64,000 bases of DNA. Origin: Protostelium mycophagum (lineage: Eukaryota; Evosea; Variosea; Protosteliida; Protosteliaceae). Shown piece by piece: positions 25,185 through 38,600 of the stretch; position 1 is the stretch's first letter; each line of letters opens with the position of its first letter. The translations under genes were made by a program, and so were the position numbers. The notes under the pieces were generated by a model that was not told the DNA's origin, ran no database searches, and saw only the letters and a list, made by a program, of their open reading frames with translations. The stretch lies in the NCBI GenBank assembly GCA_002081555.1, contig MZNV01002721.1:1-64000 (forward strand), written 5' to 3'.

Positions 25185-26516
25185 ATGACGTTTCACTTCA
25201 CAGCAGTGGTGGCAGAATACGGCCAGAAGATCAATGTGAATGTGGAAAACTGTCCGGAAGGTTTCGAATTTGAGGATGGGGGAAATGCGATAGATGGGGT
25301 TCCAATCGACATCAGCCACTCCTTCAAACTCACCAACGGTACTACGGACATACCTGTGGTTGTGACTCTCGATCCTATGGGAGAAGAGCGTTTCAGGATG
25401 TCGGGAGCAGGATGGACAAAGACGGGCTTTTGTTTTGTTGTGACAAAACAAAGCTCCTCCCCCAGAAACACCAACAATTTGATTTACGCCTCTTGTGTAG
25501 TGAACAACAGCTTGTGGACGAGACACGTCATACCTTTGTGAGTTTTTAGTATAAATCTCATACATTGAATGATTGATTATTCAGTGGAAAGAAGAGGAAA
25601 AGAGAGCTGGACAAGAAAACTGTCAAAGATTTCCCACCATTGAGCTTTATTGGAGAACAAGAAGATGCAAATGGTTTTGGCATCGATCTTCAAGGTTACA
25701 AGATTGTACCGGTTGATGGAGAACTCGTCCCTTATCCAATGCCCGCATCTTTTCAATGGAAGTCTCACTTGGAAAGATTGGTCACAGGGATCAAAGAAGC
25801 GAAGTTCAAACAACTTACCGAACAATTTTTGAGAAGCGAAGAACAAAAGCATCAATATCATCTTCATTTCTTCGGCTCGGCCCCTCCTTCATTTTACATC
25901 ATCGCCGGTTTGCTGATTGGACAAGAAATCCAATGTCACGTGACACACTATTTTCCGCCAAGCCAAAATCGATTATGGTCCATATCTCCGCCAATTGCAA
26001 AGGCCCAGACATTGAGGAACTGCGATGCCTTCCACGTACAATTTTTGTTCTTCTCCGCGGGATCCCACGATCTCTCTGAGTCCCAACTTGAATCTGTCAG
26101 ATCTCATTATGGGGGAAGGAAGGTCAGATTTACCCATGGAACAAGATTACCTGCTGGATCTCCATTGTTGTCCGTAACAACAGAAGAGAGCTGTCGAAGC
26201 ATGGTCGAGTGAGTGAAGATTGGGTTGAATAATAGATAAGATTTCCAGGTGGCTTGAGTCGAACATTGATTCTGGGGATGCTGATGTATCTGAGTTAGCA
26301 ATCGCATCGTCTCTGCCACAGCCTCTTAATTTGCTCCTCGGCCGAATCTTGCAGAATTATGCTCAGCTGGAGATCACTGTTTTTGACGTGGACCCCAATT
26401 ACCCTTCACCCATAAGGAACCCCCAAAGTTCAAGATATGTTGGGGTGTATTCAACTCTTGATATCTCCTGCGACACACCAATCCAGGATGCTGATGATGT
26501 CTTGTCGACTTGTTAG
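25185..26516 (+). CDS. SAVED-like sensor domain protein (candidate)
   Basis: Three exons. Exon 1 (MTFHFTAVVAEYGQKINVNV to WTRHVIPL) is about 118 residues and looks all-beta. After a short intron, exon 2 continues GKKRKRELDKKTVKDFPP and FIGEQEDANGFGIDLQGYKI. The C-terminal half has two related blocks: HLHFFGSAPPSFYIIAGLLI followed by QCHVTHYF, and IASSLPQPLNLLLGRI followed by LEITVFDVDPNYPSP. The order strand, Pro-rich turn, helix with Gly, strand, then D/Y is the hallmark of the paired CARF-like halves of SAVED domains, which bind cyclic di- and trinucleotides in bacterial CBASS systems. Between the blocks lies VQFLFFSAGSHDLSESQLES. No effector nuclease, protease or TM segment is visible. The SAVED call is by pattern and tentative. 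It is a host-type spliced gene, not a bacterial contaminant. Confidence 0.5.
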
Positions 26517-26580
26517 TTAAGGAATGCAAAAGGATATATGAAGATTTCAAGGACACGTGACCCGTCAAGTTACGAGATTT

Positions 26581-27192
26581 TTATTCTGGTGCTGGGCATC
26601 CTCTCAAAATTGCCCATTCTAGGATATCCTCCTGCCCCATGTCCCTTGCTGCTCTCGTTGTAGATTCGTCCCATCGAACATTGTTGTCCACAAGCCATTG
26701 TAGTGTCTCAAAATCTCCGTTCCCAGCAGCGGCTGCGCACCCTGTCTCGTCTACAACGAAAAAGTGTCTCATGAGATACTTCAACGTGCTGAGATGACCT
26801 CCAAGGATCGCATACAGACACACATCATTTGCGAGATCGCAACCGTTCCCCAGCATCCACCTCAATATGTGTGTGTGACCCGCTCGAGAGGCATTCTGTG
26901 ATGTTGCGTATCCCAATGGCAGGTTGTTCTCTGCTGCCCACTGCACAATGTGAAGATGTCCTCTTGCTGCAGCAATCGGAGCAATGTCGCAGGATAATTC
27001 GTAACTCCACATCTTCCACCTCTTGCATGTGTTGATCAGGACCTTCAATGCTTCCAACTGACCAGCCGCAGCTGCAGCCACCATGTCTTTATCTTTTGGC
27101 ACCCAGAAGTCTGGTGAGCTCTTCGTCAACCCACAATTCTTCTTGATGGCGATCATTCGGCTCATACTGCCGGTGGACGATGTGCGCTTCAT
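26581..27192 (-). CDS. Ankyrin-repeat protein
   Basis: A single-exon protein of 203 residues starting MKRTSSTGSMSRMIAIKKN. Degenerate ankyrin repeats run from residue 30 to the end: AAAAAGQLEALKVLINTCKR, AAARGHLHIVQWAAENNLPL, ASRAGHTHILRWMLGNGCDL, AILGGHLSTLKYLMRHF, AAAGNGDFETLQWLVDNNV and AARDMGQEDILEWAILRGCP. This 'GHL-x-x-L-x-W' subtype with a 'NG' or 'NN' turn is common in large ankyrin families of amoebae and giant viruses. The function is probably protein binding; no catalytic domain is fused. The absence of introns is unusual next to its neighbours and may point to retroposition or transfer. Confidence 0.8.
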   Translation of the reverse strand: MKRTSSTGSMSRMIAIKKNCGLTKSSPDFWVPKDKDMVAAAAAGQLEALKVLINTCKRWKMWSYELSCDIAPIAAARGHLHIVQWAAENNLPLGYATSQNASRAGHTHILRWMLGNGCDLANDVCLYAILGGHLSTLKYLMRHFFVVDETGCAAAAGNGDFETLQWLVDNNVRWDESTTRAARDMGQEDILEWAILRGCPAPE

Positions 27193-27481
27193 GGTGTTGG
27201 ATTGCCAAGAGATATTGGTGGCGCCGCGAAAGTCTTGCGTAAGTCCTTTGACCCTTCCCTGGGATGCAATATAAGGTTTTGATCTGTCAACTAACTATCG
27301 GAGGGACTAAGGACTTCTGGACAGCAAGTGGTTTTTGAGACATAAATCGTTTCGATTATAAAGGCACGAGGACCAGGGAAGTCATGCTGTCTATTTTTTG
27401 GCAATTACACCCAACAAATATTTTCGGTCTTTTCGCACAAACATCCAACCGCACATTGTACAATTTATATCCAATTTCTAA

Positions 27482-30400
27482 TTACATAACCGCCGGGTTG
27501 CCTTGTCTTTCAGTGACTTCGTATGATACTTCAGTCTCATATTCTGATCCCTCTGGCATCACATAAGAGGGATCAACTGTCCGAGGATTTTGACGTCCAA
27601 AGTTTGCAGCCGGGACGAAACTTGGGACGTGCGATTCTGTTAATTTCTGTGGATGTTTAGATGATAGATGAGTCTGTTCACTTACCCTATCTATTTTTGA
27701 GTCGAGATGTTGTACTAATGGCTGTATTGTATTCATGAATCCGGACCTGGCACCTGCAGGGTACCAACTGTAATGTTTAATTTTTGGACGAAAGATAACC
27801 ATGTCGACGGACGCTCACCATGCGGTCATAACAGCAACAAGTGGCTCCGGCAATCTGTTTCTGTCTACAAAAGGCAAGTTGCCTTCCTTGATATGCTTCT
27901 CGACCTTATCATCTGACACAGAGTCATAAGGACGAGTGCCATCGTGACACATCTCCCAGAGTGTCATTCCATACGTCCACACATCTGACAGATGCGTAAA
28001 CGTTCCTTCGCGTAGTGATTCTGGACTCTACAACCAGTCAATTTGAAGACATTCGCAAAAGCGCGCAACAGATGTGAAAAGTCACCATGAAGCGAGCACT
28101 CGGTTTTCTGGACGACATTGTGTGCTTCTTGTCAGACTCAAACGCCATGCTGAAATCTGAGATCTTTGCTTCTAGCTTGTCTCCGCTGTGCCTCAGTAGC
28201 ACTTGATGACATGACAGATGCACAACTACTATCTTCATCTGTTCCAGATATCGCATTGCAGCCCCAATCTGTGTGGCTCTGACAACGATCAGATATCATT
28301 AGTCTATGGCTCTCTGATTACGTACATTTCGATGCGCATGTTGTTGTCCAAAGATGATTTCTGTACAACCTGTAACAGTGTACCTAGTGTCATTCTCTCT
28401 ACAACAAGACAGAAGCCTTCTGGCGCATTATATGTGCCATAAAACCTTATGATGTTGGGATGATGCATTCTCTGTTTACATTTATAAATCATTCATTCCT
28501 TCCCTTTACCCTTGATACTGACCTGCAATATGTGTGTGACATACATTGGTCTCTGCTTGTTCTCTTCCAGTAAATGTATTAGTACTACCTGTTATTCTAT
28601 TACTCATACTTATCAATATGTAGATCTCGATGGCCGGACCATTCTCGCGACAGAGCCGCAATAACGATACAAAATAAAAAATGTGAAGAAAAGTATAAGA
28701 ACTTACATCGCTCATTCCTTGGTACACTCCAGAGTATGCACGACTGTGCCTTCCACTCGGTATCACCTCTGTTATCTTCAAGCTCTCTCTTGGCAGTGAG
28801 TATGTCAGCAATTCTTCCATTGCTTCTGCATCATTGCCTTTACGACTCTCGTGCTGCCTTCTCTTCCATAAGAATATAGTGATCATGATCATTAACAGTA
28901 GTAACGCGATCACACCGATCACTATGGCCGCCTGAAATATCTTAGCTTGATTGGTCGCAGTGCAATAATTCATTCAAAACTGTGCGGATAATGGTTTTTT
29001 GACATCGAAAATTTTGATACTCACAATCACACCACCGTTCATAGCAGTGGTTGTGGTTGTCACCACAGTAGCACTGGGTGATGTTCCCACAGAAAAGCTG
29101 GTCAAATGCGTGGTCAGGCACGATGTGGATCCATTTTGTAATACAAACGTGTTCAACCCCAAATTCGACCATCCATTCGTATTTTCATCCCAGTACAAAC
29201 AAGATACATCTGTGATTTTATTCAAACATGTATCTGGCATTTATTTATTGAATTTATCAACTCTGAATCATGTCTTACTATTTGCATTTGGGGTGCCGAT
29301 GATCAAGGATATCTTTTCCCTTGTGTTGTACACATGAAGTTGGTTGCCTGAATCATCAACTATGACCACACTCATTACATTAGACAATGCCCTGAGATTT
29401 TTCAGGACACATTCAGACTTTTTGTCGCTCTCAATTTGAAAAAGCACAGACCTTGAGGTGGACGTATTATTCCTCAACGGATTACTAGAATAAGCTTGCA
29501 TGATCACATAATAGTTATTTTCTTTCTGTTCGATGACTTGGGAGAGGACAGATGCAGGTATGTAGACACAAGTAGATGTATTCGGGCTGTCTATAAATAC
29601 AGGCTGAGGATTGGACCCTGTAATATCAATGAGCCATAGTTGATCACATTTGTTTTTCGGTAGAAAGCAAACACACCTGAAACCTGGACCGCATTGACCT
29701 CCACTGGTTCCATCATAATGCGTGTCGCGGAGGAGTTGCTGTACGCAAGATAAGATAGCACGGGATACACCACATCATCCAGATTTCCAGTTTGAAGAGC
29801 CAATAGAATTAGATTTTGAGTTGTGTTCAAGTTAAGAGGTAGTCGCGGATTCAGAAGCACCGCATAATCATTGCATAAAGCAGTGGCGAACTCTGCCTGA
29901 ATTCTGAAGTCATTTTCTATGATAAGTTTGTCCAATCTCTGTACAAAAAAATCTTGAAACCACAATAGAAAAAATTCTTCAAGGCGATTCACCAGAGTAA
30001 GGTTTCGAATCAATGCTGCAGCAGCGATGATATCTGTACAATAGCGTGCCGTTTGAGTGTACGGCGGAATCTTTTTGTTGAAAAAATTCAAGAGTCTTGT
30101 GAACGGTTCGACTCTGTTTCCAATGGCATGGTCGCTCTGTAATTTATCAGTCGTCTTTAAAAACTTGCTCATTTGATGTGAATTCGTACTTGTATCCAAT
30201 ATAATATGTCTGAAGGGTCTGATAAATCTTGACAAGTTCCATTGTTACACCAGCAGAACTCACAGTCTGCTTGACATAAACTTCCACCTGATGGAAGTCC
30301 AGCACAAAGAGACAGTAAATCGTTCCCGCCTAAATTGCATGTTCCCAAAGAATTCATAGATCTGTAGAGGTTTGACAGATTTCCCAGATTTGCGTTCTGT

Positions 30401-32453
30401 ATATCGTTGTTTGACAGGTCCATATAATTGAGACTGAGACCACCCCACTCGACCGGTACACTTCCCGCCAAAACATTCCCAGAAAGATCCAAAGTGCTCA
30501 TATACAAAGATGACGCCAGAGGGGGCAGACTTCCCTGCAGAAAATTCCCAGAAAGGTTGAGGTATCGTAGTGAAGTGAAAGACGACAGCGCGTTTCTGTC
30601 GACAAAACCGACCAGAGAATTCCCGGAAAAGTCGACATAAGTAGTTGTAGATGGGCCGGGAATAGAGAGCAGCAAGTTGATGGATGTGCCTCTCAGGACT
30701 GATCCGAAATTCGAGATCTTTATAAAAGTACAGCTGGAAGAGTCAAGGTCCAACCGAATCTGTTTGACAAAAACTCACTTGCTGAGTGTGATTCCCGCAA
30801 TCTGTCCCGCAAGTGGGACCGGAAGGGTAACATTACTAAGTGTGAGATTATTGACTCCATTTGGGATGAGATAGCCACTGTTACTCCAGCTGGAGATCAC
30901 CGTGTCGACCATCTACAATGATCAATCAAGTTGACATCGGACCGTCATACCAAGAAAGTGACAACTGTTGTTCCCGAACCAAAGAGAATCACACCTCCAG
31001 AAGAATCGAGCTTTGATGAGATAATAGAGAGTATATCAATGTATAGATATGTTTCAGATCCAAATAATGTCCCTGATGGTCTTGTCAATGAGATGGACTT
31101 TACGGTGTTTGATAGAACGAGGCAACAACATCACACCTGAGCCTGATATATTACAGTTGATGAAGGTGAGACCTTGCATTCCGATGGTATTTCCTTGCAA
31201 GAGATAATATCCAGCTTCAATAGAAGAAGAGTTGAAAGTGTAATTGCCACCTCGCAGGTCAAGGCCATCCGAAGCGTAAATAGAACAACCTAAAAATAGT
31301 CAAGGTGGAGTTGATCAAAGATGACCGACCTTGTATGACTGCCGATGAAGAAGAGATTTTGAGAGTATCCACATTGGCAGTGACACCTGAAGTCATGTCA
31401 GAGAATGAGGTCATCATTAGCTAAGATGACCTTGAAAGTATAAGTTCGTCGTGTTGAAGAAGGCATCGGTGTTAATGATTCTTCTACCGAGTGATGTGGG
31501 AAGAACAGAGGAGGACTTTAACGTTTAAGAAACACAATATCACAGCGTACGCTTACCGAAACGTTGAAATGTAGACTCATGAAGACAAGATTATCTTGTG
31601 CAGAGAGGGAAAAGTAATTGGATATGATAGATCCTCCAACGACGCTAATGTTGATCGGATTGATAGTGCGCGTGGGAATGGATTGTGAAGATGGAAAATA
31701 TGAGGATTGTGGAAATCCACTGAGAGTGCAGTTGATGATCTGGTAATGCTGGATGTAAGTTGTGTTAACAAAGTCAAGGTTTTCGTCAATGCTAATCATG
31801 GAGTGAGAGAAAGTAAGATCTATAATCTTGAGCGCCTGCAGACGTCAAAACAATACAAAAGATCCGCTCACATTAATCCAGAAATACGGGACAGTTCCAG
31901 GCCAGATCAATTCGCAGTGATCAAAAATGATGCTTTGGATGGACATTTGGGAATTGATTACTGCCATCAGATCACTTGTCGATCCCTCTGGTGTTGTGAT
32001 GTTTGTATTATAGAAGGTGATCGTATTGGTCGATGTTGACACGATATTAAGTAATGACAAACTGTTTGTGAGATTGACGGTGACTGACTCGAAAGAAATG
32101 GAAGTGACGTTCTGTGTAGTTACCAGATTTTGTTGCTTTGTTGCATTTCCATTCTCAATGCTCAGTTTCTGCAAGGTCACATTGTCGATACCAAAGATGT
32201 TGACAGCCCAAAATGAAAGGGTGCCATCTCCGATGATGGTAAGGTGATTTGGCGCGGTTTCGATTTGAAAAATGAGCACATCAGAAAGAGAACCCGAAAG
32301 GCAGAGAGTCACAGAACTCAAATTTGGGAGGATAAATGGAGTAACAATGGGTCCTGATTTTCATTCAGAAGCTCTTCTGGAAGGTCTCTTACCCGTGATA
32401 TCACAAGCTGACGACAAAATGAGAAGTGAGAGCCCCAAGATGAGGTTCTTCAT
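27482..32453 (-). CDS. Beta-helix/LRR/GPS receptor with degenerate kinase domain
   Basis: A large receptor-like gene. It starts MKNLILGLSLLILSSACDIT (signal peptide). 31140-32330 encodes Ser/Thr/Asn-rich beta-helix-type repeats (SISFESVTVNLTNSLSLLNI and similar). 30240-30720 encodes plant-type leucine-rich repeats (LRYLNLSGNFLQGSLP, STLDLSGNVLAGSVP, NYMDLSNNDI). 29080-29240 is a GPS-like motif: SCLYWDENTNGWSNLG followed by CLTTHLTSFSVG. A single membrane helix (AAIVIGVIALLLLMIMITIF) lies near 28900. The kinase keeps the fold (HHPNIIRFYGTY, SDVWTYGMTLWEM), but the catalytic loop reads VVHLSCHQVLL where HRDLxxxN is expected, DFG is DFS, and the VAIK-like position appears as PAIEIYI. It is therefore likely a pseudokinase. 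A tail of about 100 residues after the kinase ends QGNPAVM. Confidence 0.8.
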
Positions 32454-32643
32454 GTGTGGCTTCACTCCCTCAGACGCCCGAAAATGTGAACGTGTTGGGA
32501 CAAGGCGCAAGCAAGTGGATGACACCCCAAAAACTTCCCGAGGGAAATGTCATGCATGTACAAACTTCAGAGGTATCCCGCAGATGTCTGATTTGATCCC
32601 CATCTACAGCTGTAATTTAACCTCAAGGTTACAAACGCAACAT

Positions 32644-35600
32644 TTATTTCTCTTTGATGACAAATTTTACAACCATCCCTTTGTTGCCCTGCTCTGGCGG
32701 GGTGATTTTCACCCTGTCTCCTGTGAATCATCAGATGAAGACTCGTCATGATCTATTAATAGAACAACACGTTTTACTTCTCATACCTTGATACAGATCC
32801 ATGAAATCGCCGTCCACCGCGTTCGCATAGAAGAACACATTGTCTTTCAGTCCGGGGACGCTGATGAATCCGTAGTTTTCCTTCAGTTTTGCGATTTGTG
32901 CTTCTATCAAGTGCTCTTGCGTGTTGTTTCTGATCTCCTGCCTGGCTTTCTTCTTTGGGGTGTGTGTCTCTCCTTGTGATCTTCTATGCCAAGATCCTCT
33001 GCTGTTCATCGTCGTACTGACAGCTTGGCTGTCAGTTGTCACAGATCCTTCAGATTTTGACGTGTTGCTGACGGTCTTCTGGGCCGCGATTCTGGCTTCG
33101 ATGGCCTCTCTCACGTCATAACGACGTATGGCTATGTAAGAATCTGCTCTCAGCTCCAACATCTTGTCGTTATCGCTCCATCTGATGATATCTGCAATCT
33201 GTATCCTCTTATTGTCTCCTACGAATTCCACCACTACAACGATGTAGATCTCGTTCTTCTTGTTAGCTTGAGCCCTGTCCCTGCGGTTTCTCTCGTTATC
33301 ACTGACGTGAAAAGTCCCCTCCCAGAATCCTGCTGTGCCCTAGTACTTTTATCAATTTCTGAAGTTCTAACAAAGGACCATAATAACAACTCACCTTCAC
33401 TTCTATCAGAGCCTTCTTTGCATCCACTCCTTTTCCAAACATCTGTTTTGTGTCCAATATCTCGAAGTCATATCCTGCAGCATCATTGATACCCCTACTT
33501 ACGCCTGGATAGAGCTGCATCCTGTTACTAGAAATCCAGTTTGAAAATGGAGAGAAGGCGGTTCCGAATATTTGAGACAACCAGACTGCCACGTAATGTT
33601 CGGCTAAGAATCCAGTGCGTTTATGTGTGGCAAGGTCCTCTTCTGTGACGATCTACAACGGTCAGAAATCTGGCGGGAAAAATATAAGACCACCTTGGGT
33701 TGGATGTCAGGGTCACGTGGTTTCAATTGTATGCGACCTTCTGCGTCTGCAGTCTCTCGAAGACGGGCCCGGAACAGAGTGTCTTGTCCAATCAAGTCAA
33801 AACGGACCTGTATAACATCAGAGGGGGTGCGACGGGTCGCGGGATCGATGTCCACCACCAATCATTTTTTGATGAATCACCTGGCCGACATCGAAGCTGA
33901 GATTATTCTCTTGGTTCTGCATTATTACTGATTCGTCTATGTGTCCATCCATATCGTTTTCATTTGAATATGTGTCCATGCTGTTCGTCCCTAAAACACT
34001 TAGAGAAATAAACGTAACACAGATGCAAAAAAATTAGCTTTAGTCGACAATACCTGTGTAATACACGTCCCCAATAGTTATATTGATAGGAGGGAAGATG
34101 ACTTCGTCGACGTTAATTAGTGATGGTTTGTTAGCTGCCTCTTCCCAAATAACATTACTGTTCAGAGGACACCCGTCTGTTTCTATTCAATATTCCTTCG
34201 AAATTTCACATCTTACCAGTTGTAGACTGCGCGATGGCATCTGCTGAGGAAGTGCTCATCTTCTTTTGGTGTTGTAGAAGAGATGACAAAGCTTGAGAGA
34301 ATAATGCAGTCTTCGCCCTGTTGTTCTCTAGAAATTTTGCCGCACAAATGATCCAGTTGTCAGGCCATATCTGATAAGTATTTTAATATATTCATGTGTT
34401 TTGGTGCTATAAATAGGAGCATACCATATATGGGAGGTCCAATCTTATTCCATTACGAATGCTCTTCCCGTTGCCTGGCAACAGATGAGTTACTGACATA
34501 ATGGTCAAGAGAAAACTTACTGTATCTTTCCAAGTCCTCTTCAAAATCCTCGCCTGTCCTCAAGACACCCTCATTTGTGAACAAAATAGAAGCAGATATA
34601 AACTTTGTCTGAAGAACCTCTACGTGGCTTCCAATGGCATGGGAAAATCTATCTGTCATACTTGTCATGACAACCTGCCAACAGTAAGAAGACGATACCG
34701 TTGATTATGATATCTCACCTCCATGTTACTGGTGGAATGAGATATCATGATGACTGATCTTCTTTCTGCATACTCAAGACGTAATGATGCGACAAGGCAT
34801 GGAAATTCCCGTGAAAGTTCAGGTTCCAAGAAAACCATACTGGGGTCGTGAAAAGTGAGGGCATCTACAACGGCTGGTTCTATCGATGCGAAAATTCGAT
34901 GAAAATTCGTTGCCATCCCGTAGGTGATTGTAGATCGGTCATGACCTATAATTGGAAAGTCTTGTAAGCTCAGCTTCATGTCGTGCTGAGATCTTCAGTT
35001 GTTTGCCAGAAAATGCATCTGTATTACCAATATACTTGACATGTCTTTCACTTTGTCATACAAACTGCATCTCAAGGGCCAATCTATGTGTAGTGTGTCA
35101 TCTTGACACTTTGGCATGTTGATGTCACTTCTCAGCGAGTTTTCTATCAGTTTGTAGATTTGAAAGAAATTCTCGTATCCACTGGGTGTCAAGAGGCTCA
35201 TTCCCGTCCCAATCTGATGATGTGTCAGATCACGTGACATATCTATAAATAGATCATGACTAACCTCTTCGTAATATCTCCTGTCACGTGACATTTTCAT
35301 CAATGCGGTGATTAAGGCGGAGATGGGGAAGTCTACCTGCGCTCCCATTGCAATGAGAAGCTCCGAGAATGGCCAATAAGATGTGTTGTAATCCAATGAC
35401 ACAGTCACCCCTTGCAAAAGCTGAGATATCCTTCTGTATGTTGTAGTGACATTCCTGTCATGACAGATGTACACGTCTTTTAACGCGATGAATGAGGAGG
35501 ATTTCTCCGAAGTCTCCATGTACAACAAGGGTGTTGTAGATAGAACTTTCTTGGAATCTTCTGTGAGGTCCTTTGGTAGCTGCCATTTCATCTGTGCGAG

Positions 35601-38600
35601 CCATCTTGTACAGCTGTCTACGTTGTTTATCTTCCTCTGGGAAAGCGAAGACAGAGACTTGAAACACAGATCGAAATCAGCCTCAAGAGAAACACCCAGA
35701 TATGATGCCAGAGCCCTCGCCCTTGTAGGTACCTAAATACCATCAATCATAGCTTTCACAATCTGACGATAACTTTACAACTTGGGAATATCAAGCGAAA
35801 AACACTTTGTAAAATAGAATTGAGGATACTGACCAAGACATGTGTGAAGTCGTCACCGACTAGTGCTTTGTCACATGTTGTAGAGACGGGGACTACCGAC
35901 CCACTCGAATCTACAATAGGTAACATTCGAATGAGACTGCTCATTCCGGGAACGTTACGGTGATTCAGTAGATCTATGGATCTCTGGGCATATGATATAC
36001 ATCTGTCGTTGAATTCTGATAGAGGAGATAGTACTGCATTGTTGTCAGTCTTTCTATTGACATTGGTTTGGCGACAAAAGTAAGTATAAATCTCAACATA
36101 TTTTTTTGAAGAGTGAATTTACCTCCCACTGGTTTGCTTTCACTGTCTACAATAGCACCCCATCTTATAAAGAACTCCTCATACATCAACCTCTTCTGCA
36201 GATCTTCTTCGTTGTAGAACGTCATTATACTGTTCGACTTTGAAGATAATGGCACAGACAGTAATGTCGACAATCTACAATCTTGTACAGGGGCAAACTT
36301 TCCATCAGAAGTAGCTATTGAAAATAGACATGTTGTTGCAGAAGAATCTTTCTTCTCGTATTTCTTTGAAACCTTGGAAATTGAGAGACGTCATAGAAAT
36401 AACCCATTACCTCCGTTAAGACATCTTGATGACTTGCAAGGAACCGGATGTCGTTCACAACCTGCAAAGAATAAGTTTAAAGTGAAACAATGACATGAAT
36501 TTTTTTTTGTAACATGAGAAGACTCACTTCATCGACTGTTCCAGGCGCGTGTGTGTTCTCCAAGTGGATATATATCAATATCTCTGCCATAAATAGATCG
36601 CTCATTCGATTGAAACCCATACGTAACAACACGTCATCTTCAGGTTCGCTGCTCGACTCGATCATGACGATGTCATCTCTCCAGCTGAGTGGGGTGTCTT
36701 TTCCCGCCAAAAATATAAATCCCTTCTGTGGAAGATAGTCTCTTCTGTCTACAACGGTATCCCTGCCCTTTTCCTCGTTAAATCACAGAAAAAATATATT
36801 AAAGTATTCACCCCCTGGAGATTAAATATTGATTTTTTCCTGGCCTTTTCAATGACGTCATGATTCGTCACGGATTCATCTAATAATAGCTGAAAGAAGG
36901 TCTTCCACCAGTTGGTATCCCTTGTTGTCAGGTAGATGGCGAAGTGGGTCTTTGCTTCTCTTGCTGAGACTTGGGGAAAACCGTCCAGAATATCAGACAT
37001 GGACAAATGTGGAAGGAATTTTTCCAGAGTTTTCTCTGAAATTTCGGAGTCTGAAACCACGATCTAAAATCACTTAGTGACATCGAGCGTCTCCTCACGA
37101 CGTACCCTCAGGTCACTGTACAGGTCTTTCATCTGTTGTAGATCGACCAGCGACTCGATCTTGCGGTTCCGGAGAACTAATCGACGATGGTCTTGATTCT
37201 CCATGGATAATAGCAGTGGTAAAATATTCTGTACACCCCTGTGTATTTTGTCTGGGAAAAGTTTCCACCAGTTGGTCATCTCGGCGGTCTACAACGGTAT
37301 AAAAGAATTGTTTAATTTAATTTACTCACCTGTTTTGGCAGCAGATCAAAGACAGATCTTCTGATGTGTTTGTCTCTCAACAAGATCCACATGAACAGAT
37401 CTGCAGATGCATCTCTAAGATATCTGTTCCATGTGTTCTCCCGAACACTCTCACGTGACGTCACCAACACCCAGTCGCAGTTTAGTAAAAACTTTAGACC
37501 GATGTCCTGCACGGGAAGGAAAGAATATATGGAGAAATTAAGATTCACCATGATCTCTCCATCATCTGAAAGCATGAGCGAAAGCATCCTCTGACTCAAT
37601 GGATATCCAAGACATCACAGTGGATATGGGCTCAAGGACTTGTACAGAATTACCTAAACAAGGGAAAGCCAAGAGTATCCTTGTGCTATGTGATTGTGAT
37701 CTGGCGGCCTCTTCCTCTACAATATAATCCGGTACCTTGACCCCTCCCTCGTACACGAGGTACTCTTGTGATGTCATCTTTTCGCCTGAAGATATCTCAG
37801 TGTATATCGACGAAGATTTCACTACCATCAACTTGGGAATTGAGTTTCAACTTGAAAGCTTGCACTTGGAAATTTTGAATCTTCTCCAGATTTTCTTTGG
37901 GTGTGTCTACAACGAGTGGGGTTGATTCTTTCGAAAATGTGACCGTTGTAGATTTGGAATCTCTCTTATCGACCAATGTGATCGCCCTCAGATTCCGTAA
38001 ACTGACCAATAGATTCTGGTTCATTGTAGATACCACCTGTCAAAGTCAATATGATATCTCGAAACGGCGTCTCACTTGATCGATGAAATCGGTACCACGG
38101 AGAGAATCTTTTAGAGGAAGATATATAAATGTGTTGAATCTATTCATGTCTATCTCCAAGTTGATCTTTTCTCTATCAACCCTGGCGTCTTCAGCGTGTT
38201 TCTTCGTTGTAGATACAGATTTACGTACCATATTGGGGTGATATATGACATCTCGTCTGTTCCGGGAACGTGAAATCCGAAGGACCATGGTCCAGAAATA
38301 ATTATGGGTGAGTTTGTACAAGAGAAAATAGACTTGAATCCCAATCCTTTTCAAAATCAATTGTGTCTACAAAGACACATGATGACGTCATGAAGAATGA
38401 TGATGACGTCACCTTTCTGTCCGATATGTACACCTCCCGTCTTTGTGGTCACCGCCAGACTACACACGGATTGCACATCCTTCGGTAGGAATCCAATCTC
38501 ATTATTCGATATGATGATGTAGTCTTCTGATACGGTTATGCACAATGTGGGCACTACCTGTCCAAATCCTTCAGGTCAATCTTTCAACTTGACAGCAGTA

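Noticed and set aside
30931-31140. Charged 69-residue frame on the plus strand
   Set aside because: It begins at a non-ATG codon, lies antisense within the receptor gene, and shows no family or splice context.
32644-33979. A separate gene for the DUF3883 and cold-shock part
   Set aside because: The exon just upstream ends in phase 1 (VYYT then G) and joins in frame to TNSMDTYSNE, giving one continuous protein with the ATPase part.
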